Assembly (NCBI GenBank): GCA_029310945.1
Contig: JARJFC010000051.1
Span: 1 to 22,829, forward strand
Origin: Leptospira sp. 96542
Lineage (GTDB): Bacteria; Spirochaetota; Leptospiria; Leptospirales; Leptospiraceae
Reading direction: 5' to 3'
Length of the DNA stretch: 22,829 nucleotides
Under the pieces are notes generated by a model. It made no database searches and was not told the DNA's origin. It saw only the letters and a list, made by a program, of their open reading frames with translations. Made by a program: the position numbers and the translations under genes. Below, piece after piece: positions 1-9,268 of the stretch (positions are counted from its first letter, which is position 1; each line of letters begins with the position of its first letter).

Positions 1-197
1 CTTTCCGACACGAATTCCTAATGAATTGGTTCCTTATTGGACGAAAATTTTGTATGGTAAGCAATTTTTTTTTGTCCTAAGCTTTTTTTTAAAGAGTTGT
101 AAATAAATTTACGACAAATGGAGTTATATATACTTAGATTTTCGCCACAAACACATTCGTATACATACTAAAGTTGAATTAGGAAGTAAAATAAATC

Positions 198-1802
198 TTA
201 TGGCTCTTCATTCGCAGGGCGGGTGGTAATTTCTATGTAACTATTTTCGGTTGTTAATTCCACAACGTTTTTTAATCGCACAAGCCGACCACCACACGCA
301 TAGGCAATATCTGTAATATTGTTTTGCGCAAAATAACCGGCACTTGGTGGAGTTGTGTTGAAGTTTGATTCATAGTGCACGGATTGATAATGACCATCGG
401 AACTGGAAATATTCAAAGTGGTATTTTGATATAAGTTACTCCCATCGCCAAACGTAGGTATACTAAGTCCTGTAAAACGATAACCATCTTCAGGTGAAAG
501 AGTGTTCCCTTTGAGTGAACCAGAATCCTGCATATAAACAATGGTCGGAGGTATTTCTACAACATCGTATTTTGTAGAGCCTAAAAACTGGTTCCAAACT
601 AAATTTCCATCCCAATCAAATTTTGAAAAAATGGAATTACGATAGATTGTGGCCGTCTCGAAATTGAGTTGGAACGGATGGAACGGATTTCCAAACCCCC
701 CAGAAGCGATCCCACCTGTATACACTCCGTCGGGACCAGTTGTAATGGAAGACAAAGTTCCAACTTCATGGCTTGTGCTGTTGGTTCCTAAAAAAGTAAC
801 GTTTTCAATGGAAAAGTTAGCAATGGATAGTTTTGCCAACATGGGTCTTCTGTAAGAGTATCCAGCTAGTGGGTGCGTTAAGAAACCTGAAAAATTATCG
901 GCACCAGAGCCAAAAACCAAGATTGAGTTATTTGGTGTTAGGCTTGCTCTAAGTACCTGGATCTCTCCTGTGGAAGGAAGGTAACGTTGTTGCATTGGGC
1001 TACCAACTGGATTTAAAATTGCCCAACCTGGTTCGCTATGCCCCGAACCTATGGACGCAACCTGCATATTGGGAAATTCACTGAATCCCATCGTGTCAGG
1101 TGAACCAGTTCCTGAGGCATTGAAAAAAAGATGGATTTGGTCGGATGGTTCGATGACGAGTGCGAATCGTTTACCATCGATGGCTGCGTTGGTTTTATCC
1201 AGATAAGTTGTCCAGACACGATTGCCGTTTTGGCTGAATCTTCCCATAAACAATGAGTTTGGATTCAATTTTGAAGAAATGGGGTTTCCTTGTGCAGAAC
1301 TGTTTACCAATGCGGTGACCAAAATATCTCCATTAGAAAATTCGGCGATGGGGGCGGTTGTTTTGTCGTCGGACAAAACACTCAGAGAGCCTAAATAATC
1401 CAACCATTCAATTTGCATTGTCGAGCCGTTGACTACAAATAAAATGACGTTCATATCCGTACCAGTTGCACCTGTAAAAGAAAAATTTTTACCAGTAGTT
1501 CCACCACCCTTCCATTCCACTGCTTCTAAAACTCCTGCGGTTACCGCAAAGTTTCCGTTTTTTAATTTTAAAATTTGGTATGGATTTGTTTTGTAAGAAG
1601 CTGTACCCAAACGAACAGAAGAACGAAGATTCGGATCACATAACGAACCCAAATACAAACGCCATAAAAATGTTTCAAAAAAAGATTTTGATGTGGGGTC
1701 ACTCGGATTGTTTAGATTCAGCTTGCAACTGATAGCTTGTATGAAAATGCAGTTAAAAAGAAAGAGGCAGAATATTTTTTGCAATCGAGAAGGTTTTTTC
1801 AT
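198..1802 (-). CDS. putative lipoprotein of unknown function (534 aa)
   Basis: I do not recognise this protein. Its N-terminus is a lipoprotein-type signal: KK/R residues, then a hydrophobic stretch (FCLFLFNCIFIQAIS) and Cys26, a relaxed lipobox of the kind spirochetes use. The mature part is rich in Gly, Asn, Ser and Thr. It has recurring strands such as NGNFAVTAG, NGDILVTALV and NNSILVFGSG, spaced as in beta-propeller or SBBP-like outer-surface proteins; that fold is inference only. No catalytic motif is visible. The start is the ATG at 1802; no strong Shine-Dalgarno precedes it, but no later in-frame Met keeps the signal peptide. It lies 76 nt downstream of glgA on the same strand and may share its transcript. 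A cell-envelope location is likely. Confidence 0.75.
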   Translation of the reverse strand: MKKPSRLQKIFCLFLFNCIFIQAISCKLNLNNPSDPTSKSFFETFLWRLYLGSLCDPNLRSSVRLGTASYKTNPYQILKLKNGNFAVTAGVLEAVEWKGGGTTGKNFSFTGATGTDMNVILFVVNGSTMQIEWLDYLGSLSVLSDDKTTAPIAEFSNGDILVTALVNSSAQGNPISSKLNPNSLFMGRFSQNGNRVWTTYLDKTNAAIDGKRFALVIEPSDQIHLFFNASGTGSPDTMGFSEFPNMQVASIGSGHSEPGWAILNPVGSPMQQRYLPSTGEIQVLRASLTPNNSILVFGSGADNFSGFLTHPLAGYSYRRPMLAKLSIANFSIENVTFLGTNSTSHEVGTLSSITTGPDGVYTGGIASGGFGNPFHPFQLNFETATIYRNSIFSKFDWDGNLVWNQFLGSTKYDVVEIPPTIVYMQDSGSLKGNTLSPEDGYRFTGLSIPTFGDGSNLYQNTTLNISSSDGHYQSVHYESNFNTTPPSAGYFAQNNITDIAYACGGRLVRLKNVVELTTENSYIEITTRPANEEP

Positions 1803-1878
1803 AAAAAATAGGATCTTTATAAATGGATTTGCGAGTTCTTTTGATATGATTTACAATAAAAAAAATGTCATTTAAGAA

Positions 1879-3351
1879 TCAAAGCATTTCTTCGATGGCC
1901 TTCTTATAAACCGATTTGTATTCTTTTTTGCGGAGTTCCCAACTCCAATCCAATTCCATTATGGTTTGAATGATTGTATTTTTTTCTTCCGATGAAAAAA
2001 CTGTGACAGCTCGTTCCAGTGCATAACCCAAAGACCTAACATCGTTTGGTTCGAATACAATCCCTGTTTTGTATTTTAAATCCAAAGATTCAGAGACCGT
2101 ATCACTTAAGCCACCCACACGAGAAACAATGGGAATGGTTCCATACATTTGACTGTACATTTGGTTGAGTCCACAAGGCTCAAAGAGAGATGGCATCAGG
2201 AAAAAATCGGATGCAGCTTCGATTTGGTGGGCGAGCCCTTCGTTGTATCCCTTATAAAAATAGAATTTATCTTGGAAGGAATCAGAAAGTGCAAAGAGTT
2301 CGTTTTCTAAATTTTCATCCCCAGAACCAAGAACCACATAACGAAGTGGTAGGTGGTTTCGCATATGGAAGGTGTCGATGAAGGTTCGAAATCCTTTTTG
2401 GTAGGTCAATCTTCCAATAAGACCAACAAGTGGGTTTTGCAATCCGAATCCAGGTCTTTCCAATTGGTCCAAAAGGAAAGATTTATTTTTTTCTTTGCCT
2501 TCCTCCCAATTGGACTTACCAAAAGGGAAATGGATCTTTGCATCTGTTTCGGGATTCCATTCGGTTGGATCGATCCCGTTTAGAATGCCTGTGTAATCCT
2601 CATTCCTTTTTTGTAAAAGGGAACTTAGTCCAAATCCGTTGGGTTCTGCTAAAGTTTCATTTCTGTAGCTTGGACTAACAGTCGTAATTTGGTTTGCTGA
2701 AAGGATGCCCGCCTTCATATAATTGTTTTTCCCATCGTGGTCGTAGGAGCTAGGGATCAGTCCGAAGGGCACTTCTTTCAAAAACCCAGTCATCCAGATA
2801 GGATGGTCTCCCTGGTAAGCAAGGTTGTGGATGGTGAAAACAGAGGGAATGGGAGTTTCAGAAACTTTTTGGAAGGCTGTTCCTAGGGCAGCGTGCCAAT
2901 CGTGGGCATGAAAAACATCTACCCCGAGGGTTTGGGAGAGTTCGTAACAGGCATAAGAAAAATGCGCAAACCGGTAGTGTTCGTCAGGGTTTCCGTAGAT
3001 GGTTGAAAAATCGCGAAACAAGGGAGAATCAAAAAAATACAACAAAACCTTGCCATCCGTCGCCTCCCGAAAAAAGGATTCCGCCAAAATTTGACAATGT
3101 AGGTTTTGGGCCAGGCGGGAAGGGGGGGTGAAAGCGGGTGTTTTTTGCAAGGACTTTTCAGAATGGGGTAAAAAACAGGGGATGGATTTACCCGTAAATT
3201 CTGGTTTTTTTCCCAGATTGGCCAAAAGGGGGAGAGCCACTGCAACGGAATCACCAGAAGTTTGGGAGTTTGTGAGTGAGGCAAGCATGTCTGCAAGCCC
3301 TCCCATTTTGATGTACGGAAAATATTCTGCCGAAGCGTGTAGAATCTTCAT
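1879..3351 (-). CDS. glgA: glycogen synthase (ADP-glucose type, GT5)
   Basis: Transfers glucose from ADP-glucose to the growing alpha-1,4-glucan in glycogen synthesis. The protein (490 aa) has the usual GT5 length and order. The nucleotide-sugar binding loop K15-MGGLAD is at the N-terminus, followed by the [12 protein letters not shown] and [11 protein letters not shown] blocks of the GT5 catalytic domain and the NGID element. The C-terminal GT-B half carries [12 protein letters not shown] and the donor-binding stretch [18 protein letters not shown], then VGGLSDTV. The ATG at 3351 gives the canonical N-terminus ([12 protein letters not shown]); the Shine-Dalgarno is weak. It is transcribed divergently from pckA, with about 70 nt between the starts, so storage-polymer synthesis and gluconeogenesis share one promoter region. 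Other glg genes are not in the window. Confidence 0.93.
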   Translation of the reverse strand: MKILHASAEYFPYIKMGGLADMLASLTNSQTSGDSVAVALPLLANLGKKPEFTGKSIPCFLPHSEKSLQKTPAFTPPSRLAQNLHCQILAESFFREATDGKVLLYFFDSPLFRDFSTIYGNPDEHYRFAHFSYACYELSQTLGVDVFHAHDWHAALGTAFQKVSETPIPSVFTIHNLAYQGDHPIWMTGFLKEVPFGLIPSSYDHDGKNNYMKAGILSANQITTVSPSYRNETLAEPNGFGLSSLLQKRNEDYTGILNGIDPTEWNPETDAKIHFPFGKSNWEEGKEKNKSFLLDQLERPGFGLQNPLVGLIGRLTYQKGFRTFIDTFHMRNHLPLRYVVLGSGDENLENELFALSDSFQDKFYFYKGYNEGLAHQIEAASDFFLMPSLFEPCGLNQMYSQMYGTIPIVSRVGGLSDTVSESLDLKYKTGIVFEPNDVRSLGYALERAVTVFSSEEKNTIIQTIMELDWSWELRKKEYKSVYKKAIEEML

Positions 3352-3422
3352 ATTCTGTTATTGACACCGACTCGCAACATGGGAAGCTAGAAAAACACGA
3401 TTTGAAAATCGAGGAGAGATCC

Positions 3423-5015
3423 ATGCCAGTATCCAGTAGTCTGCGCGGCCTTGCCGATTTAGGCCTTAAACCATCCGAAGTCTTCCATAACTTATCTTAT
3501 GAGGAAATTTACCAGCACGAATTGACCAACAAAGAAGGCGTAACTTCCGACAACGGCACCATGATGGTGGACACAGGGATTTTTACGGGACGTTCACCAA
3601 AAGACAAATACTTTGTCGATGAACCTTCTTCTAATGGAAACATCTGGTGGGGACCTGTAAACACAAAGGTATCTGAAGCCATTTTCGACGAACTCTATGG
3701 CGAAGTGGTGAAATTCCTCGATCATAAAAAACTCTATGTTTTTGATGGTCACGCTGGTACAAACAATGACACTCGGATTTCCCTCCGTGTTGTGACGGAA
3801 AGAGCTTGGCAACACCATTTTTGCACCAACATGTTCCTCCGCCCGACTAAGGAAGAACTCGAAAAACTAAATCCAGAATTCACCATCATCAACGCATCTG
3901 GTTATAAAAACGCAAAATTCAAAGAACACGGCCTCAATTCCGAAGTATTTGTGATCTTCCACCTTGCCAAAAAGATTTGTATCATTGGTGGAACGGAATA
4001 CGGCGGGGAAATGAAAAAAGGGATTTTCTCTGTGATGAACTATTACTTGCCGCTGAAAAACGTGCTCACAATGCATTGTTCAGCGAACGTAGGAAAAGAC
4101 GGAGACAGTGCTCTATTCTTTGGTCTTTCTGGAACAGGTAAAACAACTCTATCTACCGATCCAAACCGCAAACTCATTGGTGACGACGAACATGGTTGGG
4201 ACGATAATGGTATATTCAACATCGAAGGTGGCTGTTATGCGAAGACAATCAACCTCGACCCAAAAACAGAACCAGAAATCTATGCGGCGATCCGTCGTGA
4301 CGCCCTCCTTGAGAACGTTGTGTTCGATGAAACCACAAAAAAAGTAGACTATTCTTCTGCTGCCAAAACAGAAAACACACGAGTTTCTTACCCAATTTTC
4401 CATATCGACAATATCCAACCAGGTTCGAAAGCGGGTCACCCAAACACCGTCATCTTCCTCACCTACGATGCGTATGGAGTCCTTCCTGCGGTTTCGAAAC
4501 TTTCCATCGAACAAGCGATGTACCACTTCCTTTCTGGTTATACTGCGAAGGTTGCGGGAACAGAGCGTGGTGTGAAAGAACCACAAGCAACTTTCTCTGC
4601 ATGTTTTGGTCAGGCGTTTATGACTCTCCACCCAACATACTATGCAAAATTACTCGGTGAAAAAATGAAAAAACACCAAGTGAATGCTTACCTCATCAAC
4701 ACTGGTCTAGTTGGTGGAAAGTATGGTGTGGGAAAACGCATGAACCTCCCTGCCACTCGCCAAATCATAGGGGAAATTCTTAACGGAAATATTGAAAAAT
4801 CCGAGTTCGAAAAACACCCTGTATTCCAAGTGTCTTTTCCAAAATCTGTGAACGGTGTGGACGCCCATATCCTCAACCCTCGCAATGCATGGGAAAACAA
4901 AGAAGACTACGATAAAACAGCGGCAGACCTTGCGAAACAATTTGTAGAAAACTACAAAAAGTATCTCACTGGTTCTAAAGAATTTGATTTCAGTGCGCAC
5001 GGACCTGTGGCTTAA
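3423..5015 (+). CDS. pckA: phosphoenolpyruvate carboxykinase (ATP)
   Basis: Catalyses oxaloacetate + ATP to PEP + CO2 + ADP, the first committed step of gluconeogenesis. This fits an organism living on fatty acids, as Leptospira does. The 530-aa protein has the family signatures: GRSPKDK near residues 56-62 (oxaloacetate-binding Arg), the kinase P-loop [11 protein letters not shown] near 234-244, the metal-binding IGDDEHGW just after it, and the adenine-binding C-terminal domain. I chose ATG 3423 ([14 protein letters not shown]) over an upstream in-frame TTG at 3402 because a strong Shine-Dalgarno, GAGGAGA, lies at 3411-3417 with good spacing. A TTGACA hexamer at 3361-3366 could be its -35 box, though no good -10 follows. 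An intrinsic terminator follows at 5093-5132. Confidence 0.96.
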   Translation: MPVSSSLRGLADLGLKPSEVFHNLSYEEIYQHELTNKEGVTSDNGTMMVDTGIFTGRSPKDKYFVDEPSSNGNIWWGPVNTKVSEAIFDELYGEVVKFLDHKKLYVFDGHAGTNNDTRISLRVVTERAWQHHFCTNMFLRPTKEELEKLNPEFTIINASGYKNAKFKEHGLNSEVFVIFHLAKKICIIGGTEYGGEMKKGIFSVMNYYLPLKNVLTMHCSANVGKDGDSALFFGLSGTGKTTLSTDPNRKLIGDDEHGWDDNGIFNIEGGCYAKTINLDPKTEPEIYAAIRRDALLENVVFDETTKKVDYSSAAKTENTRVSYPIFHIDNIQPGSKAGHPNTVIFLTYDAYGVLPAVSKLSIEQAMYHFLSGYTAKVAGTERGVKEPQATFSACFGQAFMTLHPTYYAKLLGEKMKKHQVNAYLINTGLVGGKYGVGKRMNLPATRQIIGEILNGNIEKSEFEKHPVFQVSFPKSVNGVDAHILNPRNAWENKEDYDKTAADLAKQFVENYKKYLTGSKEFDFSAHGPVA

Positions 5016-5092
5016 GTAGATTTCGAATTCTCAATATTTTGAACTTGGCCAGCTTGCGGTTGTAAGTTGGCATTCTGGTTCATGGGCAAAAC

Positions 5093-5132
5093 AAAAAGCC
5101 ACTCTAACGGAAACGGGGAGTGGCTTTTTTTA
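5093..5132 (+). terminator. Rho-independent terminator of pckA
   Basis: GCCACTC (5098-5104) pairs perfectly with GAGTGGC (5118-5124). An A-run precedes the stem and a T7 run follows it, so the A/T tails extend the stem and allow weak function in the other direction too. It lies about 80 nt after the pckA stop codon. Confidence 0.9.
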
Positions 5133-5167
5133 TAAACATTTTAGATAAGTTTTTCACGAGTATTGAT

Positions 5168-5199
5168 ATGTAAGGTCGTTTACATAAATGACCTTACAT
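5168..5199. repeat. perfect 10-bp inverted repeat with alternative pairing
   Basis: ATGTAAGGTC (5168-5177) and GACCTTACAT (5190-5199) are perfect inverted arms around a 12-nt spacer. The spacer holds TTACAT (5180-5185), which could also pair with the ATGTAA of the left arm, giving two exclusive hairpins. It sits 32 nt beyond the stop codon of the minus-strand lipoprotein gene and after the pckA terminator. No U-tract follows on either strand, so it is not a standard terminator. It may be an operator, a 3'-end processing or stability hairpin, or a protein-binding site. Confidence 0.55.
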
Positions 5200-5231
5200 C
5201 TGATGAAGATTGTTTGAACTCAGTGAATTGG

Positions 5232-5831
5232 TTATTTTTTTGATCCCTTAAAAATATTGTTTTGTTTTATTTCAAGGTATGAAGCTCTCAATAAATCTTT
5301 TCTTTGTGCAATGATCGTATCCAATGGTTTAACAAATACGTTTACAAACACTATTAAAATTTGACCTACCATTTTGAGAGATTCCTTTTTTGTCACTTCA
5401 CCAAGAACATTGCCTTTTTTATCTTTGACTATAGTGTTTACTGTAATGTCAGATTTAGTGTAGGAAGGAATGAGTCCTAATGTTAAACCAGAGATAAATG
5501 GTGAAACGGTGGTAGAAAATGAATTTGTTTCTTCACGGACAGTCATTTCAAAAAAATAATTAGCAAGTATATCTTCTCTGGAAACAGTCACTTCAGAGCT
5601 TTCTTTCAAAGTTTCTTCTGCGGTTTTTAACCAAGCATCTACTAATTGTGGATTTATATCACCTTGTTTAGCTCCATCCACGCGGTAATCATATTTCAAG
5701 TTTATCTTGATGATTGCTTTTGGAGGGGCATCTAGTTTGTTGACAATTTCCGCATTTTCGTGTTCGCCGCTGCGAAAACTAAGGCAATTGATTGAAACAA
5801 TGGTTAGTAAGATCAAAAAAATTTTGTTCAT
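5232..5831 (-). CDS. small putative lipoprotein (199 aa)
   Basis: Function not recognised. The reading frame is open upstream to 5984, but I place the start at ATG 5831. That gives a clean lipoprotein signal, MNKIFLILLTIVSINC (Cys16), and the Shine-Dalgarno TTGGAG sits 7 nt upstream. Starting at 5984 would bury the signal at residue 52. The mature protein is mixed alpha/beta with a charged surface. It includes a hydrophobic Gly-rich stretch, SPFISGLTLGLIPSY (mid-protein), and a second one, MVGQILIVFVNVFVKPL, near the C-terminus. This pattern is seen in small leptospiral envelope lipoproteins of unknown function. It lies 170 nt downstream of the DUF1761 gene on the same strand. Confidence 0.75.
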   Translation of the reverse strand: MNKIFLILLTIVSINCLSFRSGEHENAEIVNKLDAPPKAIIKINLKYDYRVDGAKQGDINPQLVDAWLKTAEETLKESSEVTVSREDILANYFFEMTVREETNSFSTTVSPFISGLTLGLIPSYTKSDITVNTIVKDKKGNVLGEVTKKESLKMVGQILIVFVNVFVKPLDTIIAQRKDLLRASYLEIKQNNIFKGSKK

Positions 5832-6001
5832 TTTAATTCTCCAATTGCCCAAATGATTCCAGGCAATAAAGTTCGAGAATTTGGACGTTTCAAAAAATTG
5901 AAAGTCTTTTTTCTGTTTGGGGCACAATGATAACGATCTACATAGCGTTAGATAGACTTGGTAAAGTGTCAATTTTGTCCGCATTTTCCCCTTTTCCTTT
6001 T

Positions 6002-6418
6002 TTATAAACTTTGGATCAAAATCCAGGAAATTACATTCATTCCCACAAGGTGGTAAGCGCTGGAAATGATACCATATAGAATGGGCCTCGGAATGTTTGG
6101 ATTGATCGCAATATTAAAGGTATTGGCAGACAAATATCCAATTCCAATAAAAGATCCCCAAAAGAGCGCATCGGTCGTTTGGTTGATTTGCAAAACAGAA
6201 AACAAAATAGCTGTAGTGACTAAATTGAATAGCGTACAAATTCCGGATCCAATGATGAATATTGGCGCAGGCGGCTCTGGTGTTTCGTTTTCTTTTCCGA
6301 GAGAAATTCTATATGGTTTTACAAACAGAATGGTAAACCAAACGTAGCCTAGGAAAAAATAGACAAGGAATGCCAATCCAATTGCGATCCAATTCAAATT
6401 TAATAAAATTTGTAACAT
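6002..6418 (-). CDS. DUF1761-type integral membrane protein
   Basis: A 138-aa protein with four predicted membrane helices: about residues 8-32, 50-74, 84-103 and 115-137. The N-terminal NWIAIGLAFLVYFFLGYVWF is typical of the DUF1761 family, in which an Asn-Trp pair opens the first helix and a Gly-x-x-Trp/Tyr motif follows. The biochemical role of this family is unknown. The start ATG 6418 is preferred to an upstream in-frame TTG because AAGGAAGA lies about 7 nt before it. The neighbouring AraC-family gene (6508-7278, same strand) is only 89 nt upstream and may regulate it or share its transcript. Confidence 0.8.
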   Translation of the reverse strand: MLQILLNLNWIAIGLAFLVYFFLGYVWFTILFVKPYRISLGKENETPEPPAPIFIIGSGICTLFNLVTTAILFSVLQINQTTDALFWGSFIGIGYLSANTFNIAINPNIPRPILYGIISSAYHLVGMNVISWILIQSL

Positions 6419-6507
6419 AAACAATCTTCCTTTGTTAAATCAGTAATGAATGTTTATAACGAAATTTTGTAAGGAAGGATTGTAAAAAATCAGGACGGAA
6501 TGATTTT

Positions 6508-7278
6508 TTAAATCAAAAATTCAGTCGGAGTTTTGCCTGTGAATGATTTGAATTCTCTTATAAAATGTGATTGGTCAAAATATCCAAAATCATGAGCAAG
6601 ATTTGTGAACGAAGAATACTTCTGAATATTTTTAATTGCTGAATTCATTCGGATGATGGTCGCAATTTGTTTCGGAGTTCCTCCCGTAATTTCCCTAAAT
6701 TTTTTTTCAAAGGTATCTATGCTTAGATTGATGGAAGAAGCAACCTCTTTTATTTTGATACTCCCTTGGTTTTGTGCCATAACAGAAATCGCTTCTACAA
6801 TCCGAATATCAATCGTTTGGCTCTTTATTCTCTTCAATAAAAAATCTTCCAATTTTACTAACTTTGTTTGGTCGTCTTCTGATTCTAGTAATTGTTCCGA
6901 TAAATGATTTAAGGAAACTTTATCCCATAAATCATAGGCTGAAATTCCGATTTCGTTCAGTTGATGCATTGGCCTTTTAAAAAACGAAAAGGCACCCCAT
7001 GGTTGGAACTTAATAATGAAAATTTCTGTGTCCTTCGAAAGGATATTGTGTTTTGCTGTTTTGCGAAGGCCAGTAAGCGAAATGGATGGCAAAGAATTTA
7101 CATCTAAATTTGTGTTCGTTTGATATTTGTGATTTCCTTTGAGTTTGACGGTCAAAACAAAAGAGTGATGTGGAATGATGGATTTACTAAACCCGTCACC
7201 AGATTTGATATGAAGGTAACTTTCCACATAACGGCTCAAAAGTGGTTGTGGTTTGTATTCAATAACAGTTGGCACCAT
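6508..7278 (-). CDS. AraC/XylS-family transcriptional regulator
   Basis: A 256-aa regulator with an N-terminal beta-rich sensing half (IPHHSFVLTVKLKG..., of the type seen in regulators with a DUF6597-like domain) and a C-terminal double helix-turn-helix. The first HTH is IKIKEVASSINLSIDTFEKKFREITGG without its ends; the second is NLAHDFGYFDQSHFIREFKSFTGKTP without its ends. The DFGYFDQSHFIREFK signature with G-x-P-x-x-F/Y is diagnostic of AraC C-terminal domains. An in-frame TTG lies at 7293, but ATG 7278 (MVPTVIEYKPQPLL) aligns better with family starts. A partial AGG is the only Shine-Dalgarno hint, so the start is uncertain. Its ligand is unknown. The adjacent downstream DUF1761 gene is the obvious candidate target. 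Confidence 0.87.
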   Translation of the reverse strand: MVPTVIEYKPQPLLSRYVESYLHIKSGDGFSKSIIPHHSFVLTVKLKGNHKYQTNTNLDVNSLPSISLTGLRKTAKHNILSKDTEIFIIKFQPWGAFSFFKRPMHQLNEIGISAYDLWDKVSLNHLSEQLLESEDDQTKLVKLEDFLLKRIKSQTIDIRIVEAISVMAQNQGSIKIKEVASSINLSIDTFEKKFREITGGTPKQIATIIRMNSAIKNIQKYSSFTNLAHDFGYFDQSHFIREFKSFTGKTPTEFLI

Positions 7279-7499
7279 AAGACCTAATGCCAAGGGAACT
7301 CATTTTAATGCAATGTAAAGGATTTTCCTACTAATAGAAGCGAGGGAGGAACTACTATTGTTTTATAATTTGTTTCAATGTAACGATTTTTTAAAAAATG
7401 AGTAACAAAAAGTAAACAGAAAAATTGTGTTGAAATTTTAGGAATCATAAAAAGGTTCAAAGCAGTAACTAAAAAATGCAGCGAAAAATCTGTCCGCAT

Positions 7500-8102
7500 T
7501 TAGTAAGACCGAAGGCCATCCACAAGTAAAGTGATCATTCGGCGAGCTTGGTCAATATCACCTTCGCTTGCTGGGGTCGCAATTCGAGTGGCAGCCATCA
7601 ACAATTCTCCCGCATCAATATTCGGTTTTATAGATCCGTTTGCTTCTGCTGATTCCAATAATGTTTTTAAAGCAGGTTTAAGATGATCTAAAAAATAATC
7701 GGGTAAGGATTTATATGCCATATTCCCAGAATGGAGTGCTGTTGCCAAACCTCGTTTAGTCTTTAATAGACCAACTAACTCCTGCATCCAAAGGGCGATG
7801 GCCTCTTCTGGTTTATGATCGGACGCAATTTGAATGGCCGCATTCGCACACTGGTCAATTCCATTTTGGACTATTGCTTTGATTAAATCGGAACGTTCAG
7901 GAAAATGACGATACAAAGTTCCTATACCAACCCCTGCCTTCTTGGCTACCTCTCGCACAGGAGCATCCACTCCTAATTCCTCAAACACAGACTGGGCTGC
8001 TTCTAAAATTAAGCCAAAATTCTCCTGAGCGTCTGACCGTTGCAACTTGTTTGATTTATTGATGATTTCTGATTTTTCCGTGCCGCTGGTATTCTGCTGC
8101 AT
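7500..8102 (-). CDS. TetR-family regulator divergent from an aldo/keto reductase
   Basis: A 200-aa TetR repressor. The DNA-binding domain covers about residues 27-75, with the HTH VREVAKKAGVGIGTLYRHFPERS, split as VREVAKKAGVGIG plus TLYRHFPERS, followed by an all-helical ligand domain. I placed the start at ATG 8102 (MQQNTSGTEK) because AAGGAG lies 5 nt before it; the frame is open up to 8135, but that extension covers promoter sequence. The gene is divergent from the reductase at 8187. The 84-bp gap holds two matching palindromes, so autoregulation and control of the reductase are likely. The effector is unknown; for TetR-reductase pairs it is often a reactive aldehyde, quinone or other xenobiotic. 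Confidence 0.9.
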   Translation of the reverse strand: MQQNTSGTEKSEIINKSNKLQRSDAQENFGLILEAAQSVFEELGVDAPVREVAKKAGVGIGTLYRHFPERSDLIKAIVQNGIDQCANAAIQIASDHKPEEAIALWMQELVGLLKTKRGLATALHSGNMAYKSLPDYFLDHLKPALKTLLESAEANGSIKPNIDAGELLMAATRIATPASEGDIDQARRMITLLVDGLRSY

Positions 8103-8111
8103 ACGTACTCC

Positions 8112-8140
8112 TTGACAAGCGGAACAATGTTCCATTTGAT
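8112..8140 (+). promoter_or_regulatory. sigma70-type promoter of the aldo/keto reductase gene
   Basis: TTGACA (8112-8117) matches the -35 consensus fully. It is followed by a 17-nt spacer and TTTGAT (8135-8140, four of six matches to TATAAT). The first TetR operator lies inside the spacer and the second covers the expected transcription start, a layout suited to repression. Confidence 0.65.
8121..8133. promoter_or_regulatory. operator 1: GGAACA-a-TGTTCC palindrome
   Basis: A perfect 6+1+6 palindrome in the spacer of the reductase promoter, between the divergent tetR and reductase genes. It is the likely binding site of the adjacent TetR protein. Confidence 0.65.
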
Positions 8141-8141
8141 G

Positions 8142-8154
8142 GGAATCGTGTTCC
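8142..8154. promoter_or_regulatory. operator 2: GGAATC-g-TGTTCC half-conserved palindrome
   Basis: Matches operator 1 in most positions, including an intact TGTTCC half. Its start is exactly 21 bp from that of operator 1, two helical turns, so two dimers could bind the same DNA face. It overlaps the predicted reductase transcription start. Confidence 0.55.
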
Positions 8155-8186
8155 GTTTAAGAATAAAAGGGGAACTGGAGGATGCA

Positions 8187-9221
8187 ATGAATTATCGATT
8201 ATTGGGAAAAACAGGAATGAAAGTAAGTCCTTTCTGTCTTGGAACTATGATGTTTGGTAAGGGTGGAAACCCGAATCATGATGAATGTATCAATATGATT
8301 CATAAGGCCCTAGATACAGGTATCAATTTCGTTGATACTGCTGACCGCTATAATAATGGTGAATCAGAAGAAATCTTGGGCAAAGCTCTGGGAGGTAGGC
8401 GCGAACATATCGTGATCGCAACGAAAGTTTGGGGGGCAATGGGTTCGGATCCAAACCAACAAGGCGGTTCCCGTCGCTGGATTCTGAAAGCTGTGGAAGA
8501 TTCTCTCCGCCGTTTACAAACCGATTACATCGACATTTACCATCTGCACAGGCCAACACCTGAGACTGATCTGGAAGAAACCTTATCGGCATTTTCAGAT
8601 TTGTTACGCTCAGGAAAAGTGAGAACAATCGGAACATCCACTTTTCCTGCCTCTGATATTGTGGAAGCCCAAAGAATAGCAGAGTTTCGTGCGCTTGCAA
8701 GATTTCGTATTGAACAACAACCGTATTCGATTTTGAATCGCCAAATAGAAAAAGAAATTCTCCCAGCATGCCAACGTTACGGTATGGGTGTTTCCGCTTG
8801 GAGTCCTCTCGCAAAAGGGATGCTCACGGGGAAACACCGAAAAGGAAACAAGGATGTTGATTCAATAAGAGTAAAATATTTTGCCAAAGCCATGTCCGAT
8901 GAGAATAGTCTAGCGGCTGTAGAGGAGCTTATACCGCTTGCCGAAAGTGCAGGATTGTCACTTACACATATGGCACTTGCTTTTGTGGTTTCACACCCAG
9001 CAATTACTTCTGCCATCATCGGACCTCGTACCCCCGAACAACTTGATGATTTACTTGCGGGAATGAAAGTAACTTTGAGTGATGAAGTTCTCGATCAGAT
9101 CGATAAAATTGTTCTGCCTGGTACAGACATTGCTCCGCTGGATATGTCTGCCTACATACCTCAATCAATATCTGACGTTACACTCCGCCGCCGTCCTTTA
9201 CCAGAAAGAATAATTTTGTAA
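8187..9221 (+). CDS. aldo/keto reductase
   Basis: An NAD(P)H-dependent reductase with a (beta/alpha)8 barrel that reduces aldehydes or ketones. The 344-aa protein carries the full catalytic tetrad: Asp50 in FVDTADRY, Tyr55, Lys80 in IVIATKVWG and His121 in YHLHRP. It also has the C-terminal cofactor-phosphate region around SAIIGPRTPEQLDD. It resembles the AKR branch of general stress or YajO/Tas-type enzymes (about 330-350 aa). The start is ATG 8187 (MNYRLLGKTGMKVS) with CTGGAGGA 5 nt upstream; the frame is open further up, but that sequence is promoter and operator. It is divergent from its likely TetR repressor. The substrate cannot be told from the sequence; a role in reactive-carbonyl or xenobiotic detoxification is inferred from the regulator. 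Confidence 0.92.
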   Translation: MNYRLLGKTGMKVSPFCLGTMMFGKGGNPNHDECINMIHKALDTGINFVDTADRYNNGESEEILGKALGGRREHIVIATKVWGAMGSDPNQQGGSRRWILKAVEDSLRRLQTDYIDIYHLHRPTPETDLEETLSAFSDLLRSGKVRTIGTSTFPASDIVEAQRIAEFRALARFRIEQQPYSILNRQIEKEILPACQRYGMGVSAWSPLAKGMLTGKHRKGNKDVDSIRVKYFAKAMSDENSLAAVEELIPLAESAGLSLTHMALAFVVSHPAITSAIIGPRTPEQLDDLLAGMKVTLSDEVLDQIDKIVLPGTDIAPLDMSAYIPQSISDVTLRRRPLPERIIL

Positions 9222-9268
9222 ACTGACTCGTAGACTGCGAATATCAATTTTTTAACCACTTGGACTTT

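Noticed and set aside
1..104. A plus-strand open frame (from base 2, ending at a TAA at about 102-104) that could be the 3' end of a gene entering the window.
   Set aside because: Only about 33 codons, rich in Phe and Lys from T and A runs, with no recognisable domain. It cannot be told from chance without the upstream sequence.
5832..5984. A longer N-terminus for the small lipoprotein, from ATG 5984, which has a GGGGA-like Shine-Dalgarno.
   Set aside because: It would place a clear lipoprotein signal peptide internally at residue 52; ATG 5831 has its own good Shine-Dalgarno. A short upstream reading frame remains possible but is unsupported.
7305..7499. A 64-codon minus-strand frame between the AraC and TetR genes.
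   Set aside because: AT-rich, no Shine-Dalgarno, no domain, and it occupies the promoter region of the AraC gene.
5973..7500. The 11-mer TGTCCGCATTT occurs near 5977, near 7490 and again inside the metallo-hydrolase gene near 15935.
   Set aside because: Short, not palindromic, and one copy is coding. Positions do not correspond to promoters in a consistent way.
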